DNA of 64,000 nucleotides, from positions 62,888,910-62,952,909 of the forward strand of contig CM047431.1 in assembly GCA_026168455.1 (NCBI GenBank), read 5' to 3'. The notes beneath the pieces are model-generated. The model did not search any database, had not been told where the DNA came from, and worked only from the letters and a program-made list of their open reading frames with translations. Source of the DNA: Theocolax elegans. Taxonomy: Eukaryota; Arthropoda; Insecta; Hymenoptera; Cerocephalidae. Positions 38,801-50,426 of the stretch are shown here, piece by piece (positions within the stretch are counted from its first letter, which is position 1; every line of letters begins with the position of its first letter). Made by a program: the position numbers and the translations under genes.

Positions 38801-40321
38801 GCTCGATTAGAATGCTCGGCCGAAGGTTTGCCCACCCCTCAAATTGCTTGGCAAAAGGATGGTGGTAACGATTTCCCAGCTGCTCGAGAACGTCGAATGC
38901 ACAAAATGCCTACGGACGACGTTCTCTTCATTATTGACGTTAAAAGTGCAGATAGCGGGTTGTACTCGTGTACCGCGCAAAACTTGGCTGGGATTATTAC
39001 GGCAAATGCCACTTTGACTATTTTAGAGACGCCATCGTTCGTCAAACCGATGGAGAATAAGGAAGTGTTGGCAGGTGGATCGATCGTGATCGAGTGTATG
39101 GCTAGTGGCTCGCCAAGACCTTTACTCTCGTGGAGGAAAAATGGAAGCCCATTACAAGCGACCGAAAGGCACTTCTTCACTGCCGAAAATCAACTGCTCA
39201 TTATTGTTAATACCGTGGCAAGCGACGCTGGCAGCTACGAGTGCGAGATGAGCAATTCGTTGGGTAGCGTAATTGGAGCTTCGCTTCTCACCATTAAATC
39301 TGGTGAGTCTCTTTGTTCACTACGAATTACAGATTTTTTTATTTTTTTATTATACATACACTAATAAAATTATTATCTTATTGTTTACAGACAGGGCAGA
39401 TATGTTGGGTTTGATAATAATTACGGTAGTTTGTTGTGCTGTGGGTACATCGATCGTTTGGGTAGTTATAATTTATCAGACAAGAAGACGTTTAAACGCA
39501 GCTCAACATGCCAATCGACAAACGCCAACTATTATCGCCCATGCTGGTCCTGATTTGGAAACTCACTTATACCTCGATACGAGCTCGCAGCACAGTAAAG
39601 ATAGCGGCACCGGTGATAGTACCAATCCCAGTAATGATCAATTGCAGCTTTGTTTACCAGGTAAAAAAATATATTTTTGTTGACACTTTTCTATAAACTT
39701 TCTCTTTATTTTCTTAATTTTATTTCTGCAATATTACCAATTGTTACTTGGAAATTAGAAATATGCAATATTTGTACTTTAAAGTTTAATTAATTAATGT
39801 CGATTATTTAATTAGATATGAAAAAAAAATTACACTGTTTTAATTGTATTAACTTTTCTTTACCTTTCGTAAATATTTATTAACAGTTATTGCGTAATGC
39901 TTTCATAAATATATCTCAATTAATAGAACTATTATATAAATCATTAATTTTTTACTGAAAAGTAATCGAAACGAAAAAGAATTCAAAATAGATACACATA
40001 TACTTTTTTCTTTCTTTATATTTATATGTCGTGCTCTAATTTTGCAGTGAGTTTATTTACCCGTTTTAACATAATCACGCAAAAATAAAAACTAAAAATT
40101 ACTTTTTATTTTTAGGCGAAGTCGTCACCTGTGCTGTAAGCAACGAAGACGACACCGGAAACGTCGAGGGTGACGATCCCCTTTTGCGATATACAAATCA
40201 CGAGCGACACCATTATGAGCAATTGCATCATGAGTATGAAGTACCAGTGCCACAAGAGCCAGATGATGCGTACGTTGAATTGCAAGCCAATTCTTCACTC
40301 ACCAAAAAACAAGCAGTTTGA
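19420..40321 (+). CDS. LRIG: Leucine-rich repeats and Ig-like domains protein (LRIG / lambik), 12 exons, 950 aa
   Basis: Type I transmembrane protein; LRIG proteins bind and regulate receptor tyrosine kinases and BMP signalling at the cell surface and endosomes. Exons: 19420-19610, 35265-35336, 35421-35561, 36351-36485, 36568-36708, 37105-37392, 37475-37618, 37711-37952, 38038-38184, 38427-39302, 39391-39660, 40116-40321; 2853 nt, frame closed. Domains: signal peptide (1 to about 26); LRRNT cysteines 32, 36, 38, 45; about 15 LRRs (64-450), whose exon borders fall after the second base of a Leu codon as usual in LRR genes; LRRCT starting FCDC (455-458); three I-set Ig domains, all in one 876-nt exon (501-793); membrane segment 797-821; a 129-residue tail with a QTRRRLN stop-transfer. 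Slightly shorter than human LRIG1 in the cytoplasmic tail. Intron 1 is 15.65 kb; the others are mostly below 0.8 kb. Convergent with Treh. Confidence 0.95.
22023..22260. mobile_element. Fold-back MITE, 238 bp
   Basis: The ends read CACGGACAGAAAA and, in reverse complement, CACGGAGAGAAAA. The two arms of about 110 bp pair through most of their length, around a perfect ATTTTAATTAAAAT centre near 22136-22150. No ORF. It lies in LRIG intron 1. The pairing was read by eye, so arm identity is approximate. Confidence 0.65.
22711..22880. repeat. (AAG)n and (CTT)n tracts in inverted arrangement
   Basis: A GAA/AAG run near 22711-22742 is followed about 110 bp later by a TTC run at 22853-22880. Being complementary, they could form a hairpin in the pre-mRNA of LRIG. 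Confidence 0.7.
23753..23784 (+). repeat. CT microsatellite
   Basis: Nearly pure CT run in LRIG intron 1, ending in CGCTCGCTCG. Confidence 0.8.
24100..24136 (+). repeat. (TC)n microsatellite
   Basis: Pure 37-nt TC run in LRIG intron 1. Confidence 0.9.
24323..24365 (+). repeat. (TC)n microsatellite
   Basis: Pure run of about 43 nt, 190 bp after the preceding TC run. Confidence 0.9.
25446..25465 (+). repeat. Target-site duplication, left copy
   Basis: 20-nt AGAATAATAATGAACAAAAG, identical to 25866-25885 and directly flanking the SINE. The bases just outside the two copies differ, so the duplication is exactly 20 nt. Confidence 0.92.
25466..25865 (+). mobile_element. 5S rRNA-derived SINE retroposon, 400 bp
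   Basis: A non-coding, GC-richer block within AT-rich intron, bounded by perfect 20-bp direct repeats, the hallmark of LINE-mediated insertion. About 62 nt (25499-25560) follow 5S rRNA: CCGATCAC, then GAAAGTTAAGCAGC, then GCGGTTGGCACTTGGATGGG. Upstream, TGGCGGAGTGG (25477-25487) fits a tRNA box A. The body (25561-25780) matches nothing I know. Near the 3' end are two potential hairpins (25795-25817 and 25831-25845) and no poly(A), suggesting recognition by a LINE through a structured tail. The 5S 5' third and 3' third are absent or unrecognisable, so this is not a 5S gene. The only copy in this window, in sense orientation to LRIG. Similar in design to the SINE3 class known from vertebrates; family membership is not established. 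Confidence 0.85.
25499..25560 (+). promoter_or_regulatory. 5S-type internal Pol III promoter in the SINE
   Basis: Contains the equivalents of 5S box A (AAAGTTAAGCAGC, 25513-25525) and box C (GCGGTTGGCACTTGGATGGG, 25535-25554), the TFIIIA-binding control region. Very close to animal 5S rRNA, so a working promoter is plausible but unproven. Confidence 0.75.
25866..25885 (+). repeat. Target-site duplication, right copy
   Basis: Identical to 25446-25465. The perfect match suggests that the insertion is young. Confidence 0.92.
26166..26201 (+). repeat. (GA)n microsatellite
   Basis: Pure 36-nt GA run in LRIG intron 1. Confidence 0.9.
28949..28969 (+). repeat. (CAG)7
   Basis: Seven perfect CAG units, intronic in LRIG; the reading frames around it show no gene. 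Confidence 0.85.
29496..29535 (+). repeat. (GA)n microsatellite
   Basis: 40-nt pure GA run in LRIG intron 1. Confidence 0.9.
29764..29796 (+). repeat. (AG)n microsatellite
   Basis: 33-nt pure run in LRIG intron 1. Confidence 0.9.
30597..30624 (+). repeat. (AC)n microsatellite
   Basis: 28-nt pure CA run directly upstream of the fold-back element at 30712. Confidence 0.9.
30712..31075. mobile_element. Long fold-back (MITE-like) element, 364 bp
   Basis: The left arm (30712 to about 30890) and right arm (about 30915-31075) are near-complete inverted repeats: ends GTGGCATACC and GTGGCATATT (reverse complement), the shared block GAGCAAAAAAAGATAATTAT, and a perfect 19-nt match 30834-30852 / 30962-30980. 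One 23-nt insertion in the left arm (30811-30833) breaks the symmetry. The loop is about 15-25 nt. No ORF; no target-site duplication found. Confidence 0.8.
31490..31520 (+). repeat. (TA)n microsatellite
   Basis: 31-nt pure TA run. Confidence 0.9.
32113..32152 (+). repeat. (TA)n microsatellite
   Basis: 40-nt pure TA run in LRIG intron 1. Confidence 0.9.
32824..32884 (+). repeat. (GA)n followed by (GT)n microsatellites
   Basis: GA run 32824-32860 followed by a GT run 32868-32884. Confidence 0.88.
33949..34268. mobile_element. Fold-back (MITE-like) element, 320 bp
   Basis: Left arm 33949 to about 34100 and right arm about 34125-34268 are inverted copies: CATTGCGAAATGT against CATTACAAAATGT, ATAGATGTTTGAT against ATAGATGTTTTGAT, and TGCCTCAAGAA in both. 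The arms differ by about a quarter of bases and small gaps, so it is older than the 30.7 kb element. No ORF; no clear duplication of the target. Confidence 0.75.
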
Positions 40322-43300
40322 GCAGTATTCTCGATGTGTTAGCTTGGCTCTCTGTCTTCTTTTTTGTTTTAATTTCGAAAGATGATCAAAGCCAACAATC
40401 TCGAAACATGTGCCTAAAGATATTTCTTGAGACTCGCGTTGCTCCTTTTAATCTTTTTATATAACGTTTTGAGTAATCGAGGAAAGGCCTTACATATTCG
40501 AGCTTGAAACTCGATGAAGGGAAAAAATTATTTTTACTTGTGTTTCTCAAGTTTTTTTTTAATACTTCTTTATGCGACTATTTATTTGCGACATATTAGA
40601 AGTGCGACTGTAAATACGTAAATTAAGTGATGATATATATATATGTATACATATATTGTGTATCTATTGTTATGATTATAATTTGAGAGATGAGTTATCG
40701 ATCGCAGGATTACCGCCTCAGGTAGATTAACGATCCACAACAAAGACATCATTCAAATTTTCATGAGACGTTGAATTTCGTGAAATGATGTAATATGCTT
40801 CAATAATTTTCTTTTCTTGCTAACTTATTTTATTAATTCAAACTAGTATATTCGCGTTAGAGTTAGACTCATCTTTCGAATGATAGCCATAACAATTTAT
40901 ACATAAAATTACGAATTATTGCCATAAACTTGCGTAAACGCAAAACCCGGTTCGGAATATCGTACATGGTCTTACGAATATACACTGGCGATGTATGTAC
41001 ACGTGCATATATATACACATATATATACACACGCACACATAATTATATAGTAGATCAACGTTTTGTGATAGATTATTTATTTTAGCAACTTAAGTCTGTA
41101 TATTTGTGGCATCCGATATAGAAGTTTATTACGAAAATCATGATCAATTTTAACAATTTAAACGAATTACGCGCGCGACATTGATTTTCAATGTTAATTT
41201 GTTTGCCTTTTTTAAATTTGGTATGTAGAAAGCGAATTTTCTTAGTGTCAATACACTCAGTAAGCTCGTTTTATTTTGTTGATTTATTTACGATTTTTAT
41301 TAGTTTTTAATTAGGAGAACTGCTGCAATCTTATTATGCGTTCTTTATTGTTGATTCTAATTTGTTCATACTACATATGTATTGTGAAGTCAGTTTCATT
41401 ATTAATTTTCATCGAGTATGCGAAATTTCGATTGAATTTTGTAATATTTACTTACGTCCAAAGTATTAAAGCAGTTCATGCTTCAAATTGGAGTGACATG
41501 TGATAAGTTTACGAATATAGAATTTATATTGGAAAAAAGTTTGTATATTTGAAAAGGGTATGGGTATAGAAAGAGTTTTGATAAGAATGAAAATGCCAAA
41601 ATTATTGTATTTTTCGTAAATACTTTATACTAGCACAAAATTTTGACTGTTCCTAGGTCAATTGTACAATTCTGCAAAATGTTAAAAAAAATGTTTGACG
41701 CTCCTACAGCGTCATTAAACGTTTATTTTGCCTGGATAGAGAGTTTATGCGAGATATTGTTGTAATTTTTGAAGTGCCACGCTTGACAATACGCCTTAAC
41801 AAAAAAATTAAAAATTAAAGCTACTCTATGCCTTATATTCTATGTGAAAGTAAATAAAACTGTAAGGGTATAACGAAGTTAACAAATTTTACACTCAAAA
41901 ATATAAGAGGTGTTCATACATACATTGATAGGAGGCTTTTCTACAAATATTCTTTTTAGCTTTAAATCAGGAAATATTAATGTTTTATAAAAATTTACAA
42001 TATGCGCCTTCTTAGCTATTGAATAATATACATCCGACAATAACTAAAGAAAATTGTAAACAAGCCATTAAACGTACTTTGTATATATTTTCTTTTTGAC
42101 GAAAGAATAGAGAAAGTATAAATATGTATTATTTAAATTTACTGAAATTAAATGTTAAAAAAAATTTGTTTGACAAACTTTTGTTTTACAAAGTCTGACA
42201 AAGCCAATTAATTCTACAATAAAATTATTTAGTCTCTTGGAGGCTTATCTTCTGAATAATCAAGTTATGAAGTAACATTTATCATAAGTACCTTCCGAAG
42301 AAATCAATTTTTTAAGTGTTTATATATTTATATTCAATTTTCAATACCAAGTCACGTTAGATTTTTCCTTTATAATAACTAGTTTATAGTGTCAAGCCAA
42401 CGTCGATTAACAAGTACTCAAGTATCGCAGTTGTATTTACGGCTTGTATTTTACGTCTATAGGTATTAATTGTATAAGAACGCGTGAAAATATAAACCAA
42501 TAAGAAGTAAACACTATTATAACGGATAATAAGTGAATGTAAAGAGTGTGAAGTGTTCTCATAGCTTGTGTCAAATTCGCGAGTCTTTAAATGTATCCTC
42601 ATCCAATTGTATCCTAAAATTTATCGAGTTGATGCGGAACGTCTTACCTGAGACTGTAGCGTCTGTTTGATTCAGTATTTTTTTCTTCGTTTTGTTATAA
42701 CGCATGGTTTATATACATATATAGGTATATACATATATACATATTGTGTACAAATACAAGTAACCTTGATAAACGAGTTTCAATTGTGTGTTTACTTACC
42801 TTAATCATATATAAGTAATAGTTTGCGATGAAATACCTTCGTTTCACGATTTATTCATAATTCAAAATTTTGTCTTTTATTTATTTTTAAAACATAATCA
42901 AACTTCTCATATAATCACGTGAGATTTCACTTATTTTATATATTTTAATATAATATGGAATGAATACGAATTTAAATTTTTTTATGCTACATATAATTTT
43001 AATATCGCTGTGAAAATTATATATTTATTTGTTAAGACCAATAAAATTTTCAGTTTGAGTAACAAAAAATATTAAAGATTCGATCCAATAACTAATAAAA
43101 TTCTAACAGAGAATAAAATTGAGTGTTTAATTACAATGTAAAATTTTACAACTTAGGATATTGTAGCATAATAGAATAACCATTCAAATTTAGATTTTTA
43201 ATTTTTCCTTATATTGAACTTACTAATTATATTTACATTTTTGCAATTTTATATAAAGCAAAGTTGATGCATCATGAATAGTTGGCGGTGTTACTTAAAA

Positions 43301-46300
43301 AATGTAAAAAGTGAGTACCTAAAAGGAAAAAGGATAATAAGGAAGAAAAACCAACATAATCAATTTTATTATTTAAAATGTATCATTATGTATATTTATA
43401 TGAATTCATATATGGCATATACATTGTACATACATACAGATTACATATGCATATCCTTCTCGTTTTTTCTCTTTTTTCTTTGTAATATACATTCGGACGA
43501 TCCACTGTTACATATCTTGAATCGATTAAACCTTAAAAAATTTTAGCGTGGACTTGACTGCAAGTAAGAAAAAAAAGAGAGAGGAAAAGAGAGCTATCAA
43601 CGAGGAACATAAAAATTCCTCGGTATATATTTAAATAGAAAAAGTCTCGTGCGTCAACACACTTAAAGAGACTCAATCACGATTGTCATTTCTATAATTT
43701 TTGTTTACTCAAACTTAAACCTAAAAAAAAAATTTATCGAGAAAGAAAATGAGAACAATTTTTTTTTTGACACCGTCACACTCGCTCATTTATAATTCCA
43801 AGTATCACAATATCGAAGTACGCGCGCTAAAAGTTGCTTAGTTCACTGCTTTACTTTGTGCTTTATCTCAAAATGTTTAATCTATCAACACTTAAGTCTT
43901 AAATTCATTCTTGAAAAATAGACGGTTATTTCTTTTATTCTTTAGTTGAATTATAATCATAGTGTACTTGGTTAAATGTTCTTATTATTTAAATGTAAAT
44001 TCATGTACATTTTGTAAAAATGTTGAATGGAAATATAAAATCAAGACTAAACGTTTCGTTATAAATGTTTCTAGAATAGCTTTTAACGGGTACGAAATAA
44101 TAGATGCACTGAGAAAAATTGTTTGTTAGTTTATAATAATTAAGAAAATCAATTATAAAATAGAGTTACGAACGTTTACAATTCTAATACGCCTTCCAAC
44201 GACTGTACACGAATTTTTTCCCGAGAAAACCAATTTGAACTATTCAATTTACTCGCGTTTTAAATCATCGATTGAAAAAAACTATTGTTACAAGTATTGA
44301 TATTTTGTAATAAAATTTATGACACTACTCTATAAAAACATATATAGTTTAAAAATTTTTTAAGCACTGTTGACTGTTTGTAAACGTTTTTATAAATAAT
44401 ACTTTTACATTACTTGATACATTGTGCTTATAAGGTGCACATTTTCAAGGTACTTAGTACAATAACTTTAAATAACAAAATTGTTCAAAACAATTAATCT
44501 GTTTAATTAACGTGCCAATCGCCTTGAAAATTTACACATTTTGTAATTTACATTATAATAAAGGACATTTCAATTCTTGTAGTTTTGTATAAATGATAAT
44601 ATATATTTTTATTTCTTGCAAAATTGATACTTCCCAGACGATAATTAATAAGTGCGGGAAATATTAATTATTAATAAGATTAGATTTGACATAAAAAATA
44701 TTTAACATATTTTGCAGTTGTCAAATACAGTATCTTTTTTTTTAATTAAAATTTATTCGAACGTATTCAATAAAATATTTTATTAAATTAACTAAATTTC
44801 TTTTTGCAGTGCTCAATATGTACACATTTTTTTCACTTACAAACAAATCAATCAAATTTCATTTTTCTCAGTGTTAAAGTAAAAGAAAGATATTTTCAGC
44901 GTATGCGTCGCCGCGAAAAACAATAATGTATATGTATATATATATATATATTTATATTTCTTTTAGACAAAATATATAAATATATATATAAGGATATCCA
45001 TTTGTCGATATACGAAGAGAGGAAAAAAGCGATTTCGCACGAGCATACGATAAATATATATACATATATATTTTTTTTTTTGTTTTTATATAAATCTAAT
45101 TTACACTCACAATCAAACATTTCATTTTTACCCCTCTCCCCACCCCGTGCCCCGCTATCGTCACTCAAAATCGATTTTAACATTAATAATACATTTCGTT
45201 GACAATAGACATTACATATGTCGGAGCGAAAAAACTTATCGAATTTCTAGCTAAAAATTATTTACAATAAAATACAATTAATTACCTATTAATCAATATA
45301 CGATATATCTCTCTTCATCCTGTACATAACTATGGGCAATAATAATGACAGTTGATTATTTCTTTATTTTTTTGTCCTCCCCATTTTGTGACAATATAAC
45401 GATTTTTGTCAATGTTATTGCTCGTATATCTACAGTTAATCAGGAGATATGAAAATAAATCGACGTATACACATATGATAGAACTACTTATATATTTATA
45501 TACTTTTGAGGACATGTTCGTAAAAATTAAACACAGCGAAACTTAACAAACGAACATAAAATCGCTAGAAATTGATCAACGATTATTAAACTCCCCCCCC
45601 CCCCCTCTCCCCCTACTAACCCACCCATCTTTACCCTATAAATTTCAATTGAATAATTGTCGTTTGCGTTAATCAATCTATTATACTATATAAATATTTA
45701 TTAGTGTGCACAGAGGTGCGTATTTTTACCGATTGTGCCGTAAATCGTTATGGTAAAAGCCATTTTTTTTTCTTTTCATTCGAAGTAGATTTTTCTTTTT
45801 GATGATTAGGCTCTTTTAAGTGATCGCTGTCATTGCGACAAAACGATCGTAACGGTTACTCTTTTAGGTGTAAAATAATCGAAATAACTTAAACGACCTA
45901 CATGCTCACCCGTACACACGGATTGTTTAAACTATTTACAAATGTACAAAGGAAAATAGGACTAATCGTGCGTACATCTATGCGAGTAAATCGTTTTAGC
46001 GAATTCTTGACCGATACACTTTTTCAAGTAGCCTGAACGAAAATCGCAACTTTGAGTGAAAATAAAAAAAAAGTCGCTCTCGCTCAACGAATCAGCTGAC
46101 GATGTGGAACAGAAAAGGAAACAATAAAATAACGTATGGCACACACGAGTCACGACGATTTAGCTGACATCAGCGTGAGCGAATTCGATTTGACGGGACG
46201 ATCGGTACAAGTAAATTAGGTTGCGTCTCCGCATTCATTGAATAGGTGACTTCTTCTTTAGCGGCCTCTCGCACCAAGGAGATGTCGGTCCCGAATTTAT

Positions 46301-48427
46301 TTTGAAATCCAAAATTCAGTTAAACGAAATCACGAGACGAACGTTTCCAGAAAATAACAATTTATTTACTTTTAACATAATAAATAAGCGACATATAATA
46401 ATAAACTAATTAAAAATTTGTAAATTAATAACCCACATAACGTGTAAAACAATAACGATTAGAAAGAAAAACGTTTTATCTCCCGGTCGTGTGTAAAACG
46501 GTTAAAATAGGTTCGACACCTCCCTTAATTATCAATACCTAGCTAAGTTACATTTTATCACAATATCATGTATTAATTAAATTATCGATTTCGTTCGGTA
46601 ATTACCCGGTAGATACAGGTATAAACTAGAATTTCGATATACTCTGTCGGTAAAGTAGAAGTCACTTCAAGGAATCTAGAGAATATTTCCGAGCGCAACA
46701 CGATGATCGAGCTCTGGATCGTTTGCGCGAAAATACGACGACCAGCGCTTTCGTTTAATTGATCTCCATGCCTATATCTATATATTCTCATATATATTTA
46801 TATTCATATCTATATAATACTCACGCATACGCTCATATACGCTCGAAACAACGTTTTTACGGAACGAGGACGGCACTCGACTCCTCGTTAGTTTCGCGAT
46901 TGCGTACAATTTATCTATATATACATTCGGTCGAACGTCGTTCTCCTGAACCGAGACGATCGGTAGGAATGAGTATTTTAAATCTCATATTCCTAGTTCG
47001 AGTTTCGAATGATTAATTCACATTATTCTTTTATTTTGTACACCTTACATTTCTATATAGACATAGTGCAAAACGACAATTCTTTTTATACTTGACGGTA
47101 ATGACCGTCGCTTATGAACTTTCGTTTACGGAGCTACATTACCGACCGAACTGTTTTACCTAGCGAGCGTAAACCGAGTGTTCACTTGTCATCGCACGAA
47201 TGAAATATAACCGCGGACTGCGTACGATTGGGGGTAGCATACCCAACTTTTATCCTCCCTGTGTAAAATATCACATTGAAATCGACGTAATGAAAACAAC
47301 AGCGTTAATCAGTGCAATTCTGAGAGGTCGGTCACTTGTTCTTCGTTTATAAATAATCAACCCGTGAATGTCGAATCTAAGCCACAAAATTTAGGAAAAT
47401 GTATTGATCATTTATGCTTAAAGCTCGAGTGGACAGGTGGATAATTAACAAACGACGGATAATAAATTAATGGAAATTTGAAGGGAGGGTAAGCGAGGGT
47501 TGCGTAAGGCACCCACTTAACCATTACAATACAAATAAGCCGGTACAACCGATTTTCGTGCGTCGGGAAAACAGTTCCTCGTATTTGTTTTCAGTTCCGA
47601 ACTTTCGACCGACTAGAGAAAGCATATGAGCTTTCCTAAAGAAAACTGTGAAGTAGTGGTTCGCGTATAGTAAATCAGTCACTTAACGAGGATGATCCCC
47701 CACCGAACCACCAAGGCACTCTATATTTGTTTTCGATTTTGTTTGTTATTGATTTCGAGGATTCGTTAAACTGACCCGTAGTGCGTTGAATAACGTTTTA
47801 CGGTGAGGAGAGACTCGGCGTTTTAAAACTGAAAAACTATACCCGTAATGAATAAATTTAACGAGGTTGCCTCCCACAATACAATGTAATATTCGTAATA
47901 CTTTGTGTGTCTCTCTCTCTCGAAAAGCATCAGTTGTGGACGCAGAGGGAGATTTCCGTTGATCGCCACGTCGCGGTGTTTATCTCGGAAGATGAGAACG
48001 CGGTGCAGTACGAGGTTGCGGAATTCGAATTCCCGCGTCCCTCGCGAGCGACAAGGACGCGATCGGGGAAATAAAGAGAAAAGAAGGTGACAACGTGACG
48101 CGAAATGAAAGTTATCGAGTCGTGTCGACTGTCGGTGTCTATAGAGAGACGTAGGAGAGGTAGGTATACGCGCACTCGATTCGTTGCGAGACGAGGAAGA
48201 GACGAGGAAGAGACGAGGAAGAGACGAGGAAGGATCGTCCTTGCACTCGAGGAACGCGAGTCGATAACTTTCAATTTGGTAGAACGTGAGAATTTATAAA
48301 CGAAGAATAATATTCTAAATAATACTCGATTTAGATCGGTTTTATCAAGACCTCGAGGAGGCTCCTCGCGACCAGCGCGATCCGCTTACCGTTAGGTGAT
48401 CAGGGGCTCGAGGTCCTCGTCGGCTAG
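40322..48427. other. Spacer between convergent LRIG and trehalase genes
   Basis: 8.1 kb holding the 3' UTRs of both genes and no other recognised gene. Candidate poly(A) signals: AATAAA at 41853-41858 for LRIG and TTTATT (reverse strand AATAAA) at 47030-47035 for trehalase. Neither is proven. A C-rich stretch lies at 45591-45615, a strong small hairpin at 41697-41715, and an 11-bp tandem repeat at 48188-48231. Confidence 0.55.
48188..48231 (+). repeat. 11-bp tandem repeat, 4 copies
   Basis: Four exact copies of GAGACGAGGAA about 200 bp downstream of the trehalase stop codon, so probably in its 3' UTR (on the minus strand TTCCTCGTCTC). Confidence 0.85.
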
Positions 48428-50387
48428 TCAGTCGTTGTTCATGTCTTTCAGCTCGGTGTAGGCGAATCGCTTACGGTAGGGGTTCGAGGCTCCTCCGGTT
48501 CCTGTTTTTGGACCGCTACTCGTCGATGGTACCGGCATGTAGTAATGCCGCCTCTTGTACATCACCATCCTAACCAAAAGAAACAACAATATTAACATGG
48601 GCTATTTTCCTTTTTTATTTTATTTTTATATTCTCAGTTTCAACGACAGACTCTCCGTAGAGGCTGCGTAATCTAACGTACAGGCTGACTTTACCAAACA
48701 AATCAACTTGCTTTTAATTTTAATTTCAAAAGTACTATAAAATAGGTTTATCGCTACTTATTTTGAGATGGAGATATTTACTCTTTTTTTTTCTTTTGTT
48801 AATGTAACTCAATAATCCATAAACAATTGAAAATTTATTTTTATTTTTTACAATATAACAAATACAAAGTAAACCATTAACCTAACAACCGATAATCATC
48901 AATTTTACATTAGATTATCCGGTTATTCGATTATTTATTTATTTCTGAATTATTTTGTGAAAATATTCTAATAGAAATTGTAACGCGAATAAACCAGTTG
49001 ATGATGAGAAACACGATATCTCGAAAAATTTTGCATGAAAAAACCGGTAAGATTTTTAACAGGGTAGAATAATACATCGTGAGTAAATTAAAAATATAAA
49101 GAAGTTTTCCGTTATACTTGTTATTTGATTATTCGATAAACAGGCGAGTATTACAAAAAGAAAAAGAAAATAAACTTCTTGTATACCTAATATACATTAG
49201 TATATATTGTTGAAAAATTCTTTAAATGCGAAAGAAAAACCGAAGAAAATGGATCAAAAGTTTAGGATGCGTTAATTAGTACATTGATTCCGACGATTCC
49301 GTTGGTTTATACTAGCGCAAACTACTATTTGTAGTACGTTTATCAATAAAGTTCAATTCCATCAAATAAACGTATAATTGAAGGTTACAACTGGTCCGAT
49401 TTTCTTTGGAAATAGCCGCGTTAGTTCACTGGTTCCCTATATACTAAAAGTTAAATGTAAGGTTTCTTCACCAAAAATCGATATTAACAAATTTTCCTTT
49501 GAAACAAATATTAAGGTTGGTCGAAAATACGATCTCGCTATGATATACGATCTACTAGTTTTATCGTTTAAAAATCGTTACACTTACGTATTACTTAATA
49601 TTATTGGATATTGGACTTTCAAATAATAACAGTGAATGAATAAATTATTCTACAACGATATCATACTCATTAGATTATTCAAGTTTTTTCTTTTCAGTAC
49701 AACTATATGTACTATATATATTTTACACACGCGTGTGTGTATATCCTATATACATGAGAATTTGAAACGTTTTCTTATATACTCGAGTCGTTCGCTGGTG
49801 AAGTCACCCTGTATACGTATAATAGAATGTTAACGACAGCGCGTCGATTGGTCAAATATAGGCGATAGAAACGAGAAATCTCTCGTCACGAGATAAATAA
49901 AAATAATATAATAACTCGGCAATAACGTTCGAGTGTTCTTCTTCTTATTTTTATTTATTAGCATTTATGTAAGATTTCTCGGTGCTCGATCGCACTTCTC
50001 TCCACCTATACCAACATGTACATAAGTATAATATAAACGAACAGTCGGTAAAACGCACGTGTAATGGTGTAATTATACAAAAATAAGTGGGACTGCCAGT
50101 CGCCTGATTAATTATAATAATATTCATATAATATTCGAGAAAAAAACGTCTGTTACCAAGTTTCCAAGCATTTTCTTTTATTTTAGAGTTTTCACTTTAA
50201 CTTTAGGATATATCTTAACCTATATATAAACGCAACGACCAAATGCACCGGGTGGGAAAATACGAAAATTCGTACCTCCGTTGAAATCCTTGGAGAATAG
50301 GTATAGCGAAATATGAGAAAAGGAAAGATCTATCGTATGGAATGCAACGTTACCTTTGAATTATCTTTCAAGCGTGTAGCATACAAG

Positions 50388-50426
<39 letters not shown>

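Noticed and set aside
45591..45615. C-run as a G-quadruplex or telomere-like site
   Set aside because: A single homopolymer-like stretch without regularly spaced G/C blocks; no TTAGG repeats, the usual insect telomere unit, were seen.
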